10,998 bases of DNA from Bacteroides sp. CAG:545. Its GTDB lineage: Bacteria > Bacteroidota > Bacteroidia > Bacteroidales > UBA932. The translations under genes were made by a program, and so were the position numbers. The stretch covers positions 1-10,998 of the forward strand of contig HF996056.1 of assembly GCA_000432515.1 (NCBI GenBank). Direction: 5' to 3'. The notes below the pieces were generated by a model that worked only from the letters and a program-made list of their open reading frames with translations, was not told the DNA's origin and did not search any database. Below, piece after piece: positions 4,581-10,998 of this stretch. Each line of letters begins with the position of its first letter. The first letter of the stretch is position 1.

Positions 4581-7418
4581 CTAGTCTAACATAATGAAAG
4601 CAGCCCAATAGTACGGATTTGTGTAATCGATCCTGAGTTTTGTTTGGGCTTGCTTAAAAGCATCGTGTTTAGACATGCCGGCAAGCAGATTATGATAGAA
4701 TGAGTTCATAAAAACACTGGTGATATTATCGTCAATCTCCCATAAACTCATTAATATAGTCTTTACTCCAGCCAACTTGAAAGCTCGTTGCAGACCGAAG
4801 ACACCATCATTCTTCACATCGCCCAAGCCCGTGTCACATGCGGAAAGTACAACAGCATCAATATGCGATAAATCTAGTTCTGAAATCTCTTTAGATAAAA
4901 GAATGCCGTCGTCAATACCTTCTGGGATTTCTTTTCCGAGCCATGCGGCTTGCCCACCCGACATAATTAATCCGGATCGGAGCATTGGATCAATAATTGA
5001 TTCATCCTCAGTGCTCGAAAATCGATTATAGAAGTCGCTGCGCCCGTCGACGTCATTCAAGAAAAATCCATGAGTAGCGATATGGACGATAGAATAATTA
5101 TGTCCAGAAAGTGCTTTAAACGATTCTTCGGTACCCGCCTCTCTCGTGAATAATGTCGTGGATATATTCCCTTTGTTTAACAGGCTGCAAATTGAGTCCG
5201 CTTCTTTTGCTGTATAAGGAAGGTACTTCCAACCGGCTCTGGTCCCATCAGCATCTTGCAATCCTCTGGAGAATGAGGTATTTTCTATGGGATAGCGGGT
5301 GTGAAGTTGAGCCAGCGTCAGAGTGTCGACGTCATAGGTTAAACCACCATATATTACTGCAGAGCTAAGACGGCTCTGAGCATCTTTTTTACAGAGTTCC
5401 CGCGTAGATGATAATCTTACCAAGTCACAGCTATTGGTGATACTACCTTCGGTTGAAACACCAAACAACTCAATATTTGTTTGTTGCATAAGACCGTCCG
5501 TGGCAAAATACACTCGATCACCAGCCTTAATAAACTTTTCCAGAGGCTTCCAGACCCCTTCATATCCAAGATCAGTAATTTGTCCAGTAAACATTTGGGA
5601 GCCCATACTGTTTAACCGGTCAATGTATTCTTTGAGACAGATATACTCGACTTTTGGTTCGTTCCATCCCTTTCGAATCACCATTGCGCAATAAGTGTCG
5701 TAGTCATAGTAATCATCTAAGAAGAATTCAACAGCGACCTCCTTATCTTGAAGGCTATTTCTTACATCCTCCCATGTGCTTTCAATGGAAGATGTATAAG
5801 TGGAAAGAGCGGGGGATGTAGCTAAAAGCCTGTCCTCCAAATCAAGCGCGCGTTGATATAGAGCCGCCCTTTCCGCCTTTGATAAATTGATGGCCGTGTT
5901 AAGCCTATTCTTGATCTCCTTGAATTCGTTAACCAAAACGCCAAGAGAGGGGTCCTGGATTTCATTGAGAAGTCTCTCAAGCTCTTGTTCTGATGTAAGG
6001 AGCAAGCCCTTCATCATTAAGGCAGAATTAAAAGCTGTACGTGCCATATCAGGTCGGTCTGCAAGTTGAATGGCAAAGTGAGTAGCTCGTTCAATTCTGG
6101 TTAGGTTTTTCTCCCAAAAGGATTGCTTATATTTTGTGTTTAGCCCTTTAAGTGATGAGATAACGTTTTGACTCTGTAGATCGAAAAAATGACTTATGTA
6201 CTGAACGGCTTTATCATACTGACCAGATTGATAATAGTCATCCGCCATTTGGTAATAGGCATATATAATATCAGGAGAATCCGGCTCAAATACGTTTAAT
6301 GCCAAGTTAAGAGCCGTTGAATCAGTAGCAATGGCTTTATCCGCCATTTTTAATTTATCATAATCAACGGCCAAATTATGTAACGATGCTATATATAAAG
6401 GGCTTAATTCTCCATAAAGGTTCTTCCTGATTTCAACTGCTTTCTCGTCAAGTTCAAGTGCCTTGTCATATTGGCCAACTAAATTATAGAAATACGCAAG
6501 ATTATTCAAAGAATGGGCGTACATAGGATCATTCTCTCCATTCAAACCTTGTCGAATCTCCTTTGCTTTTAATGAGTACTCTAAAGCTGTCGAATAATCT
6601 TTCATTCTACAATATGTAACTGAGATATTGTCCAAGGCTGTTGCATACTCTGCCGGATAACTGTCAAAAGAAAAATGTTGCAAAGCCTTATTCAGGTAAT
6701 GGAGTTCTCTATCATAGTCTCCCAGCTGTTCCAGCGTATTTGCAATATGTGCATAGAGATAGCCGGCATCGTAATCTTTCACATTCAGTTTTTCTAACAA
6801 ACTGATTGCCTGGTCTCCATATTGAATAGCCTGAGAATAGTTGCCTGCATGGCAATGGAATGAGCCTAAATTGGATAACGCCTCAGCATATTCGCTTGAC
6901 ATTTCTCCATACAACGCCCTAACTCCCTCCAAATATTGCATCCCTAGTTTAATGCTTTGAGAGGATTCCCTTCGCTCATCGTAGAGGCAAGAGAGGTTAC
7001 GAATGCAGTTAAGTTTATCGTCCTCTCCAAGATTCTCTTTATCAATAATAAAAAGCGCTTCTTCGGTAGTCCTGATAGCATCATCCAACTGTCCCACATT
7101 CGAATAAGCAATAGCAAGTCGAGTGCAAACCTGAGCATAAATATTCGGGAAGCCATCTATCTGTTTTGCATATTCCATCGCTCTTTCCGCTGCTACAAGA
7201 GCGTTCTTAACCTCCCCTGCCTTATCATATCCATATGACAGAATACAATATGAATTAGCCAGTTGTTGAAGATGTGTAGGATTATCAGGGTTATGCTCTT
7301 CGTAATATACAACAAGTTTTCTGCTTGCTATGAATTTTTTTGTGTCCCCAAGTTCATCGTAGATATCAGAGAAACGTTCATATAAATCAACATAATTGTA
7401 CGGATGCACCTCGTCCCC
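4581..7418 (-). CDS. TPR-CHAT protease, C-terminal part after the frameshift
   Basis: This holds most of the TPR solenoid and all of the CHAT peptidase. It is the in-frame continuation of the gene starting at 8229; together they would make about 1,215 aa. Ten or so 40-42-residue TPRs run to about 5,850 nt from the operon's CHAT end, e.g. YAEALSNLGSFHCHAGNYSQ and MYAHSLNNLAYFYNLVGQYD. A linker and the CHAT domain follow. The caspase-clan dyad is visible as SIVHIATHGFF (His codon 5070-5072) and VVLSACDTGLG (Cys codon 4836-4838), so the protease should be active. The domain ends in the usual NPYYWAAFIMLD. An ATG at 7556 opens the same frame, but the first 46 codons from it are out-of-frame reading of the upstream TPRs. 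Homologous reading begins at the G run, 7415-7420. CHAT proteases cleave partner proteins in several defence and signalling systems. Position after sigma/anti-sigma suggests the anti-sigma or a periplasmic partner as substrate. Confidence 0.9.
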   Translation of the reverse strand, partial: GDEVHPYNYVDLYERFSDIYDELGDTKKFIASRKLVVYYEEHNPDNPTHLQQLANSYCILSYGYDKAGEVKNALVAAERAMEYAKQIDGFPNIYAQVCTRLAIAYSNVGQLDDAIRTTEEALFIIDKENLGEDDKLNCIRNLSCLYDERRESSQSIKLGMQYLEGVRALYGEMSSEYAEALSNLGSFHCHAGNYSQAIQYGDQAISLLEKLNVKDYDAGYLYAHIANTLEQLGDYDRELHYLNKALQHFSFDSYPAEYATALDNISVTYCRMKDYSTALEYSLKAKEIRQGLNGENDPMYAHSLNNLAYFYNLVGQYDKALELDEKAVEIRKNLYGELSPLYIASLHNLAVDYDKLKMADKAIATDSTALNLALNVFEPDSPDIIYAYYQMADDYYQSGQYDKAVQYISHFFDLQSQNVISSLKGLNTKYKQSFWEKNLTRIERATHFAIQLADRPDMARTAFNSALMMKGLLLTSEQELERLLNEIQDPSLGVLVNEFKEIKNRLNTAINLSKAERAALYQRALDLEDRLLATSPALSTYTSSIESTWEDVRNSLQDKEVAVEFFLDDYYDYDTYCAMVIRKGWNEPKVEYICLKEYIDRLNSMGSQMFTGQITDLGYEGVWKPLEKFIKAGDRVYFATDGLMQQTNIELFGVSTEGSITNSCDLVRLSSTRELCKKDAQSRLSSAVIYGGLTYDVDTLTLAQLHTRYPIENTSFSRGLQDADGTRAGWKYLPYTAKEADSICSLLNKGNISTTLFTREAGTEESFKALSGHNYSIVHIATHGFFLNDVDGRSDFYNRFSSTEDESIIDPMLRSGLIMSGGQAAWLGKEIPEGIDDGILLSKEISELDLSHIDAVVLSACDTGLGDVKNDGVFGLQRAFKLAGVKTILMSLWEIDDNITSVFMNSFYHNLLAGMSKHDAFKQAQTKLRIDYTNPYYWAAFIMLD

Positions 7419-8229
7419 CCAGGTTTTTATAAACAGCCATAGCTTGTCTTGCATACTGGAGAGCAGTTTGCAGACTATCCAGGTGTTGATAAACCGGAAC
7501 CATTTTAGACAATGCTTGTCCATATTGGATAGATTTGTCTCCGTAGAAGGCGACATTTCTCTTCAGTATGTCTTGTCCAAGAACTCTGGCATTACTAAAA
7601 TCCTCGGCATCTACATACCGTTCTAATAGAAACTCCAACGAAGTTATATAATCCTCTCCGTCATCCCCCCATGCTTCTCCAACTATGCTTGCAACTTCCT
7701 TTGCCGTCTCAATCGCTTCTTTATGCTGCCCATTATATGAATAATACTCAGCCAAAGAATTCAGCGAGAAAACATAATCAAGATGATCCTCATCCAAATA
7801 CGCCTCTTGGATTGTTACCGCTTGCTGACAATAATCGACAGCTTGTTGGAAAGAACCTAATGACGCATAACAGGCGGCTATGTGTGCCAGTTGTGATGCA
7901 TATTCGTATGAACTCTCTCCATATGCGCTCTTTTGAAAATATGCTACCGTCTGGAACAAACCAAGAGATGTTTCAAAATCATGGAGATTTAAATATGAGT
8001 TGGCCAACTGACTTTTGCAAGCAATTACTGCCATTGAACTGTCTGGATATGCTTCTCGGGCGGCTTCTAAGGCATTATTAAAGTGAACCAGAGACTGTTC
8101 GTAATCCTGCGCTTTCACGCACTTTATACCAGCATTTAGGTGTTTAGTGACAGTCTTATCAATCTGGGCATGCAAAGACAATGGCGCCCAAAGTACAATA
8201 AATACTATGACAAGGAGTATTCTCAACAT
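7387..8229 (-). CDS. TPR-CHAT protease, N-terminal part (signal peptide plus TPRs)
   Basis: The 280-aa reading begins at ATG 8229 with a clear signal peptide (MLRILLVIVFIVLWAPLSLH, then A-Q), followed by about six TPRs of the 42-residue kind (e.g. QLANSYLNLHDFETSLGLFQ, SLNSLAEYYSYNGQHKEAIE). I prefer ATG 8229 to the TTG at 8241 because it starts the signal peptide cleanly and leaves 15 nt after the anti-sigma stop. After KNLG the frame runs into a G6 run (7415-7420) and stops at 7387 following GRGASVQLC. Removing one G gives KNLGDEVHPYNYVDLYERFS, a smooth TPR-to-TPR join with the downstream frame. The two frames are therefore one gene with a one-base insertion. The signal peptide places the whole TPR-CHAT protein in the periplasm or outer envelope. 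Confidence 0.88.
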   Translation of the reverse strand: MLRILLVIVFIVLWAPLSLHAQIDKTVTKHLNAGIKCVKAQDYEQSLVHFNNALEAAREAYPDSSMAVIACKSQLANSYLNLHDFETSLGLFQTVAYFQKSAYGESSYEYASQLAHIAACYASLGSFQQAVDYCQQAVTIQEAYLDEDHLDYVFSLNSLAEYYSYNGQHKEAIETAKEVASIVGEAWGDDGEDYITSLEFLLERYVDAEDFSNARVLGQDILKRNVAFYGDKSIQYGQALSKMVPVYQHLDSLQTALQYARQAMAVYKNLGGRGASVQLC

Positions 8230-8244
8230 ACAGTTATTCAATGA

Positions 8245-9000
8245 TTAAAACACCTTCTCAATGATGTCCTTAGCCTGCGAACTATAGGGACTTCCGGATT
8301 CTGAAATCGCTTTTAGCAGTCTCTTGGCTTTTATTATCTTCCCTTGTTTCATTATGACTATGGCCTCATACCAATCAGCCTCATATGACTTTATCTTTAT
8401 AAGTTCCTGCTCATATTCTGTTTCCTCATTTCTCATCTCATACTTGGTTATGGTAGAATTGGCTTCGTTTATCATATCCTTGGCTTTTTCAATCGTTTCA
8501 AGAGCCAAATCCAGTTCATTATTGCCCAAGTGAGAATACGCTTGTTCTAACAAAGCATCAATTTGATTCCCATCTCTTGCTATGGGGACTCCCAATTCTG
8601 TATAAGCCAACATCCCATTAGACTCCAAAGATCGGATGGCTGATGAGTAATTAAACCCGCCGACAACAGCTACGACCATTGCTGCAACAGAAGCGAATGT
8701 CCATACCACCCTTTGCCCAGAACTGAAGAATACCTGGACTTTCTCAGAGGCTCGCCTAAAGAAATCACTAAGGTCAATCACATTTGCCTTCTCAGTTTCC
8801 CTTTGCGCTGCATGTTGGTCTAAGAACTCCTTCATCGCAACTTTTTGTACTGCATGGACAACTTCTTTCTGGCACTCGTACTCTTTGCGCAAATCAGGAT
8901 TCCTTTCAATTTCCTGTTCAAAGGCCGACCTCTCTGCCTCAGTCATACGGCCAAGCAGGTGATTGTCAATTCTTTCTTCAGTTGAAATATCGTTGTTCAT
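8245..9000 (-). CDS. Single-pass anti-sigma-like protein with helical periplasmic domain
   Basis: The 251-aa product has an N-terminal cytoplasmic segment typical of Bacteroidota anti-sigma proteins: ERIDNHLLGRMTEAERSAFE near residues 10-29, then NPDLRKEYECQKEVV. A basic stretch and one membrane helix follow (about 99-117, VVWTFASVAAMVVAVVGGF). There is no H-x3-C-x2-C zinc motif, so if it binds sigma it does so as a non-zinc member. The basic residues before the helix predict the N-terminus inside. The 130-residue C-terminal part is helical and TPR-like (LLEQAYSHLGNNELDLALET; later a KAKRLLKAISESGSPYSSQA repeat) and would face the periplasm, with the exported TPR-CHAT protease. The gene starts 43 nt after the sigma gene and ends 15 nt before the TPR-CHAT ATG. 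Expected role: holding the upstream ECF sigma until a periplasmic signal or cleavage releases it. The sigma-binding role is inferred from position and the N-terminal pattern. Confidence 0.8.
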   Translation of the reverse strand: MNNDISTEERIDNHLLGRMTEAERSAFEQEIERNPDLRKEYECQKEVVHAVQKVAMKEFLDQHAAQRETEKANVIDLSDFFRRASEKVQVFFSSGQRVVWTFASVAAMVVAVVGGFNYSSAIRSLESNGMLAYTELGVPIARDGNQIDALLEQAYSHLGNNELDLALETIEKAKDMINEANSTITKYEMRNEETEYEQELIKIKSYEADWYEAIVIMKQGKIIKAKRLLKAISESGSPYSSQAKDIIEKVF

Positions 9001-9015
9001 CTCTTTCGTTTTCTA

Positions 9016-9044
9016 AAAATGACGTGAATGCGAGAAAAGTAACC
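9016..9044 (-). promoter_or_regulatory. GGTTACT-N16-CATTTT element, site C
   Basis: On the minus strand GGTTACT (9044-9038), 16 nt, CATTTT (9021-9016), then AAAC. The stretch GGTTAC.TTTCTCG is shared with site D. It overlaps the last base of the sigma gene's TAG stop and reads into the anti-sigma/TPR-CHAT part of the operon. It leaves only 15 nt before the ATG at 9000, so the leader would be very short. It is the weakest of the four by sequence and would give a second, sigma-controlled promoter inside the operon. Confidence 0.5.
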
Positions 9045-9646
9045 TACAATCTCCGGAATTGTTCAACAATCGGCTTCAGTTTCTTCATACACTTGTTCTT
9101 CTGGGTCTTTACTGAATCCGCATTACTATAATTCATAGCCTCAGCGATTTCCACCCCAGATAATCGGTCCCAATAGAAATGGCGTAAAAGTTCGTCACAA
9201 GGAGGATTCAATTCAGCCACGGCTCTTTCAACGAAGTCTTTGAGTTCCTCATGCTTCCGCTCTGATTCCTCCACATCAGCAACATCCATCATTTGTTTTT
9301 GCACCCTGATATCCAACATTTCTTCCTCGCCATCGCCTTTATGGTATAAGTTGACTTTATCAAACTCGTGACTCTTTCTGTCAACGGCTTGCATCTTGCG
9401 TATTGCGATACCCAAAAGGTATTGATACAAGGAACTGGTCAGATTGGCTTCCGTAAGCTTGCCACATAGAATATTGTCATACATAGCCATATAAGAATCA
9501 TGGAATAGGTCCATTGAGTAATCTTCAGGCTTTTTGTACTTATTCCGAAAATATGAAACGAACTGAGGGTAAAACCGATCGTAAAAGCCAGCCATAGCTG
9601 ACTGATCATTGACAGTGAACCTCTTTATGTACTCCTTGTCGTTCAT
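9044..9646 (-). CDS. ECF-type sigma-70 family RNA polymerase sigma factor
   Basis: The 200-aa protein has the two-domain layout of ECF sigma factors. Region 2 lies at about 15-90, with DLFHDSYMAMYDNI near 46-59 and the promoter-melting part ending YLLGIAIRKMQAVDR. A long acidic linker follows (about 100-135, GDGEEEMLDIRVQKQM and EESERKHEE). Region 4 lies at about 136-195, with the helix-turn-helix LSGVEIAEAMNYSNADSVKT and a basic recognition end. No sigma-1 or -3 domains are present. It directs RNA polymerase to specific promoters; the GGTTAC-N16-CAT element found four times here is the obvious candidate. The linker is longer than in minimal ECFs. It starts four nt after the caspase-like gene and is followed by its presumed anti-sigma, the common order for such pairs. 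Autoregulation through site C is likely but unproven. Confidence 0.92.
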   Translation of the reverse strand: MNDKEYIKRFTVNDQSAMAGFYDRFYPQFVSYFRNKYKKPEDYSMDLFHDSYMAMYDNILCGKLTEANLTSSLYQYLLGIAIRKMQAVDRKSHEFDKVNLYHKGDGEEEMLDIRVQKQMMDVADVEESERKHEELKDFVERAVAELNPPCDELLRHFYWDRLSGVEIAEAMNYSNADSVKTQKNKCMKKLKPIVEQFRRL

Positions 9647-9650
9647 TTAA

Positions 9651-10523
9651 CTAAAACAAATATGAATCTTTCCGATTTGGCGCACCTTCTCCATCTATGT
9701 CTTGGGGGTACTTTGATAATGCTTGGAGCTGAGCGTTCCACTCTTTTAATACTTCCGAATAATCTGTAGAGATAAATGCCCTTGCGTCTGATGCAATGAT
9801 AAAAGAAAGCAGGCCATAATAAACTCCCCCCGCTGCCTTATGCTCGTAGTTAGTTTGGTATGGTTTACAAGCAGCAATGAATAACCAGTCATTCTTTCCG
9901 GTGACAAACTGTTTAAGAGAAGAACTATCAGGTAAAATGAAACGTTTGTCTGAACCTCTGACAATGAGTTCATCATCGTCTTCTGCACGTGAACCGCTTC
10001 CACTATGACAAGCATCTGCAACTACAACTATTTTACCACGCTCTCCTATACGCTGGCGAAGCGCTTTTAGTAAACCGTTGATTTCATCATCAATGAGGTG
10101 GTTTTCACCTTCATAAACGCCTTTCTCATATTCTTTCTTTGCGTCAAAAGGAATCCAGGCTTCATCGAAACCATCCTCTTCGTCTCCATTTATATCAGTA
10201 ATCTGCTGACCATGTCCAGAGAAATGAATATAAACAATATCACCCGGCTTACATCGTGAAGTGATGAGGGCAAACCCCTGAAGAATGTCGGCCTTTGTAG
10301 CAGAAGAATCTTTCAACTGTATAATGTTACTCTGTGAAAAGCCCTGGCGGACCAATGCAGCCTTGATGATTGTAATATCATTGTTTCCGTGAATGGTGTT
10401 CCAGCCGGAATCTTCAGGATAGTTGCCAATGCCTATGAGAAGCGCGTGACGGGACTGCCCCCAAGCATTACAAGCAATGAGAGGTAAGAAAACGAGCAAT
10501 ATGAACTTCCATACTTTATGCAC
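9651..10523 (-). CDS. Exported caspase-like peptidase (family C14)
   Basis: The 290-aa product starts with GTG at 10523, behind a strong AAGGAGG site five nt upstream, which is unusual for this group and fixes the start. The N-terminus is an export signal (KFILLVFLPLIACNAWGQ). It contains a possible lipobox, LIAC with C18, and alternatively a signal peptidase I site before Q23. The caspase domain follows directly: RHALLIGIGNYP, HFSGHG with catalytic H104, an acidic DINGDEEDGFDE loop, VVVADACHSG with catalytic C172, and FIAAC. Both dyad residues are present, so activity is expected. Bacterial C14 enzymes often cut after basic residues; an acidic patch (EDDDE, 181-185) lies after the Cys. It is the first gene of the operon, four nt before the sigma gene, suggesting that the protease and sigma are produced together. 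The likely target is an envelope protein, possibly the anti-sigma or the TPR-CHAT protein. Confidence 0.9.
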   Translation of the reverse strand: MHKVWKFILLVFLPLIACNAWGQSRHALLIGIGNYPEDSGWNTIHGNNDITIIKAALVRQGFSQSNIIQLKDSSATKADILQGFALITSRCKPGDIVYIHFSGHGQQITDINGDEEDGFDEAWIPFDAKKEYEKGVYEGENHLIDDEINGLLKALRQRIGERGKIVVVADACHSGSGSRAEDDDELIVRGSDKRFILPDSSSLKQFVTGKNDWLFIAACKPYQTNYEHKAAGGVYYGLLSFIIASDARAFISTDYSEVLKEWNAQLQALSKYPQDIDGEGAPNRKDSYLF

Positions 10524-10635
10524 CTTTTCCTCCTTAAAATCGAATAAATTTAATAAAAAACGGTTGCATCACCATAAAATCCATCAGAAAATTCACACAA
10601 GTCTCGTACCATTAAATAAATAACAACGGAAACCG

Positions 10636-10664
10636 GGTTACCTTTCTCGATAAGGCGGCATAAT
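10636..10664 (+). promoter_or_regulatory. GGTTACC-N16-CATAAT element, site D
   Basis: GGTTACC (10636-10642), 16 nt, CATAAT (10659-10664), and GAAC five nt later. CCGG precedes it, as at site A, and TTTCTCG follows the -35-like box, as at site C. It reads rightward into the 69-aa membrane protein (ATG 26 nt downstream), away from the caspase operon. The 113 nt between it and the caspase GTG are AT-rich; I see no clear promoter for the caspase gene there. Confidence 0.6.
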
Positions 10665-10690
10665 ACAGCGAACAAAATAAACTCAGAATT

Positions 10691-10900
10691 ATGCCTGCCT
10701 GGTTAATCATCATCCTCATTGTAGCGGCAATCGGAGCCGTTATCGGATTTCTCGGAAACGAAAAAGGAGAACGCACCGAAGGTGCAGTTCAAGGTGCAAT
10801 TGGAAGTGCTATGGGTTGCGGATACCTGCTCCTACAACTCTTTCTCTGGGGCCTTGGGATCATGGTCCTTATCTGGCTGTTTGGTGCCATCTTCGGATAA
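10691..10900 (+). CDS. Small glycine-rich membrane protein, 69 aa
   Basis: Two hydrophobic helices (about residues 3-21 and 46-67) flank a polar, Gly/Ala-rich middle (GNEKGERTEGAVQGAIGSAM) with a Cys at 43. It has no cleavable signal. The composition suggests a small integral membrane protein with close helix packing. I have a memory of similar short proteins in Bacteroidota but no known function. It starts with ATG at 10691, divergent from the caspase operon, and is preceded by promoter site D. It is followed after 44 nt by another exported-protein gene, so it heads its own unit. As a candidate target of the operon's sigma factor it may be part of an envelope response. Confidence 0.7.
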   Translation: MPAWLIIILIVAAIGAVIGFLGNEKGERTEGAVQGAIGSAMGCGYLLLQLFLWGLGIMVLIWLFGAIFG

Positions 10901-10944
10901 AAGAGACAAAGCAATAACTACAATTATTTAATCATATCAAAGCC

Positions 10945-10998
10945 ATGAAAAGAATTTTAACGCTGATTGCGGTATTCCTGCTAGCCGCTCTGGGGAGC
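10945..10998 (+). CDS. Exported protein, 5' end only (cut by window edge)
   Basis: ATG at 10945 opens a frame to the end of the window that reads MKRILTLIAVFLLAALGS. This is a typical signal-peptide or lipoprotein leader: basic start, then a hydrophobic core. Only 18 codons are present, so the product cannot be identified. It lies 44 nt after the 69-aa membrane gene on the same strand and probably shares its transcript from site D. Confidence 0.6.
   Translation, partial: MKRILTLIAVFLLAALGS

Noticed and set aside
4720..5031. Plus-strand frame antisense to the CHAT active-site region
   Set aside because: Overlaps the conserved CHAT dyad on the other strand; no recognisable protein pattern.
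7419..7556. N-terminal 46 codons of the CHAT frame when started at ATG 7556
   Set aside because: Same DNA as the last TPR of the upstream frame, with no domain pattern; homologous reading begins only at the G run.
4581..10523. Type III-E CRISPR (Craspase) locus
   Set aside because: TPR-CHAT and a sigma factor are present, but there is no Cas7-11, Cas1/2, Csx30-like protein or array, and the TPR-CHAT protein has a signal peptide.

Overview
This window looks like chromosomal DNA of a Bacteroidota bacterium, probably order Bacteroidales. The base composition is moderate and the genes sit in tight cassettes with spacers of about 4-40 nt. Shine-Dalgarno sites are mostly weak, signal peptides end in A-Q or G-Q, and small membrane-protein families typical of the group are present. 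No rRNA, tRNA, CRISPR array or insertion sequence is visible.

Layout, left to right. (1) 1-450: remnant of a DUF1016/YhcG-type PDDEXK nuclease gene on the plus strand, interrupted by a roughly 70-nt insert that forms a 14-bp inverted repeat, with a terminator-like hairpin behind it. (2) 479-1637, minus: a secreted protein made of 25-residue repeats, a DUF6804-like membrane protein broken by an in-frame TAA, and a small unknown protein. (3) 1785-3112, minus: a two-helix small membrane protein followed by a membrane-anchored J-domain protein, closed by a good intrinsic terminator. (4) 3238-10523, minus: the main operon. In transcription order it has an exported caspase-like (C14) protease, an ECF-type sigma factor, a single-pass anti-sigma-like protein, a large exported TPR-CHAT protease (split by a one-base frameshift in a G6 run), a small secreted protein (also frameshifted), and an ADP-ribosyltransferase-like protein. 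(5) 10691-10998, plus: a tiny membrane protein and the first codons of an exported protein, divergent from the main operon.

How it may work. The sigma/anti-sigma pair lies between two cysteine proteases of the caspase clan, and both proteases carry export signals. The anti-sigma-like protein has one membrane helix and a helical C-terminal domain predicted to face the periplasm. Four intergenic sites share the element GGTTAC(C/T)-N16-CAT(A/T)(A/T)(A/T). Each points into a gene: the repeat protein, the small membrane protein/J-domain unit, the anti-sigma/TPR-CHAT part of the main operon, and the divergent membrane-protein unit. The simplest reading is a self-contained envelope-response regulon. 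The ECF sigma factor would recognise this element and be held by the anti-sigma, and caspase/CHAT proteolysis in the periplasm would control its release. The pairing of TPR-CHAT with an ECF sigma recalls type III-E CRISPR (Csx29 with Csx30 and RpoE), but there is no CRISPR component here and the compartment differs. The motif and gene order are seen directly; the mechanism is inference.

Three genes carry apparent single-base lesions (one nonsense, two frameshifts at base runs). These could be real decay, on/off variation or assembly error, and they need read-level confirmation before any gene is called inactive.
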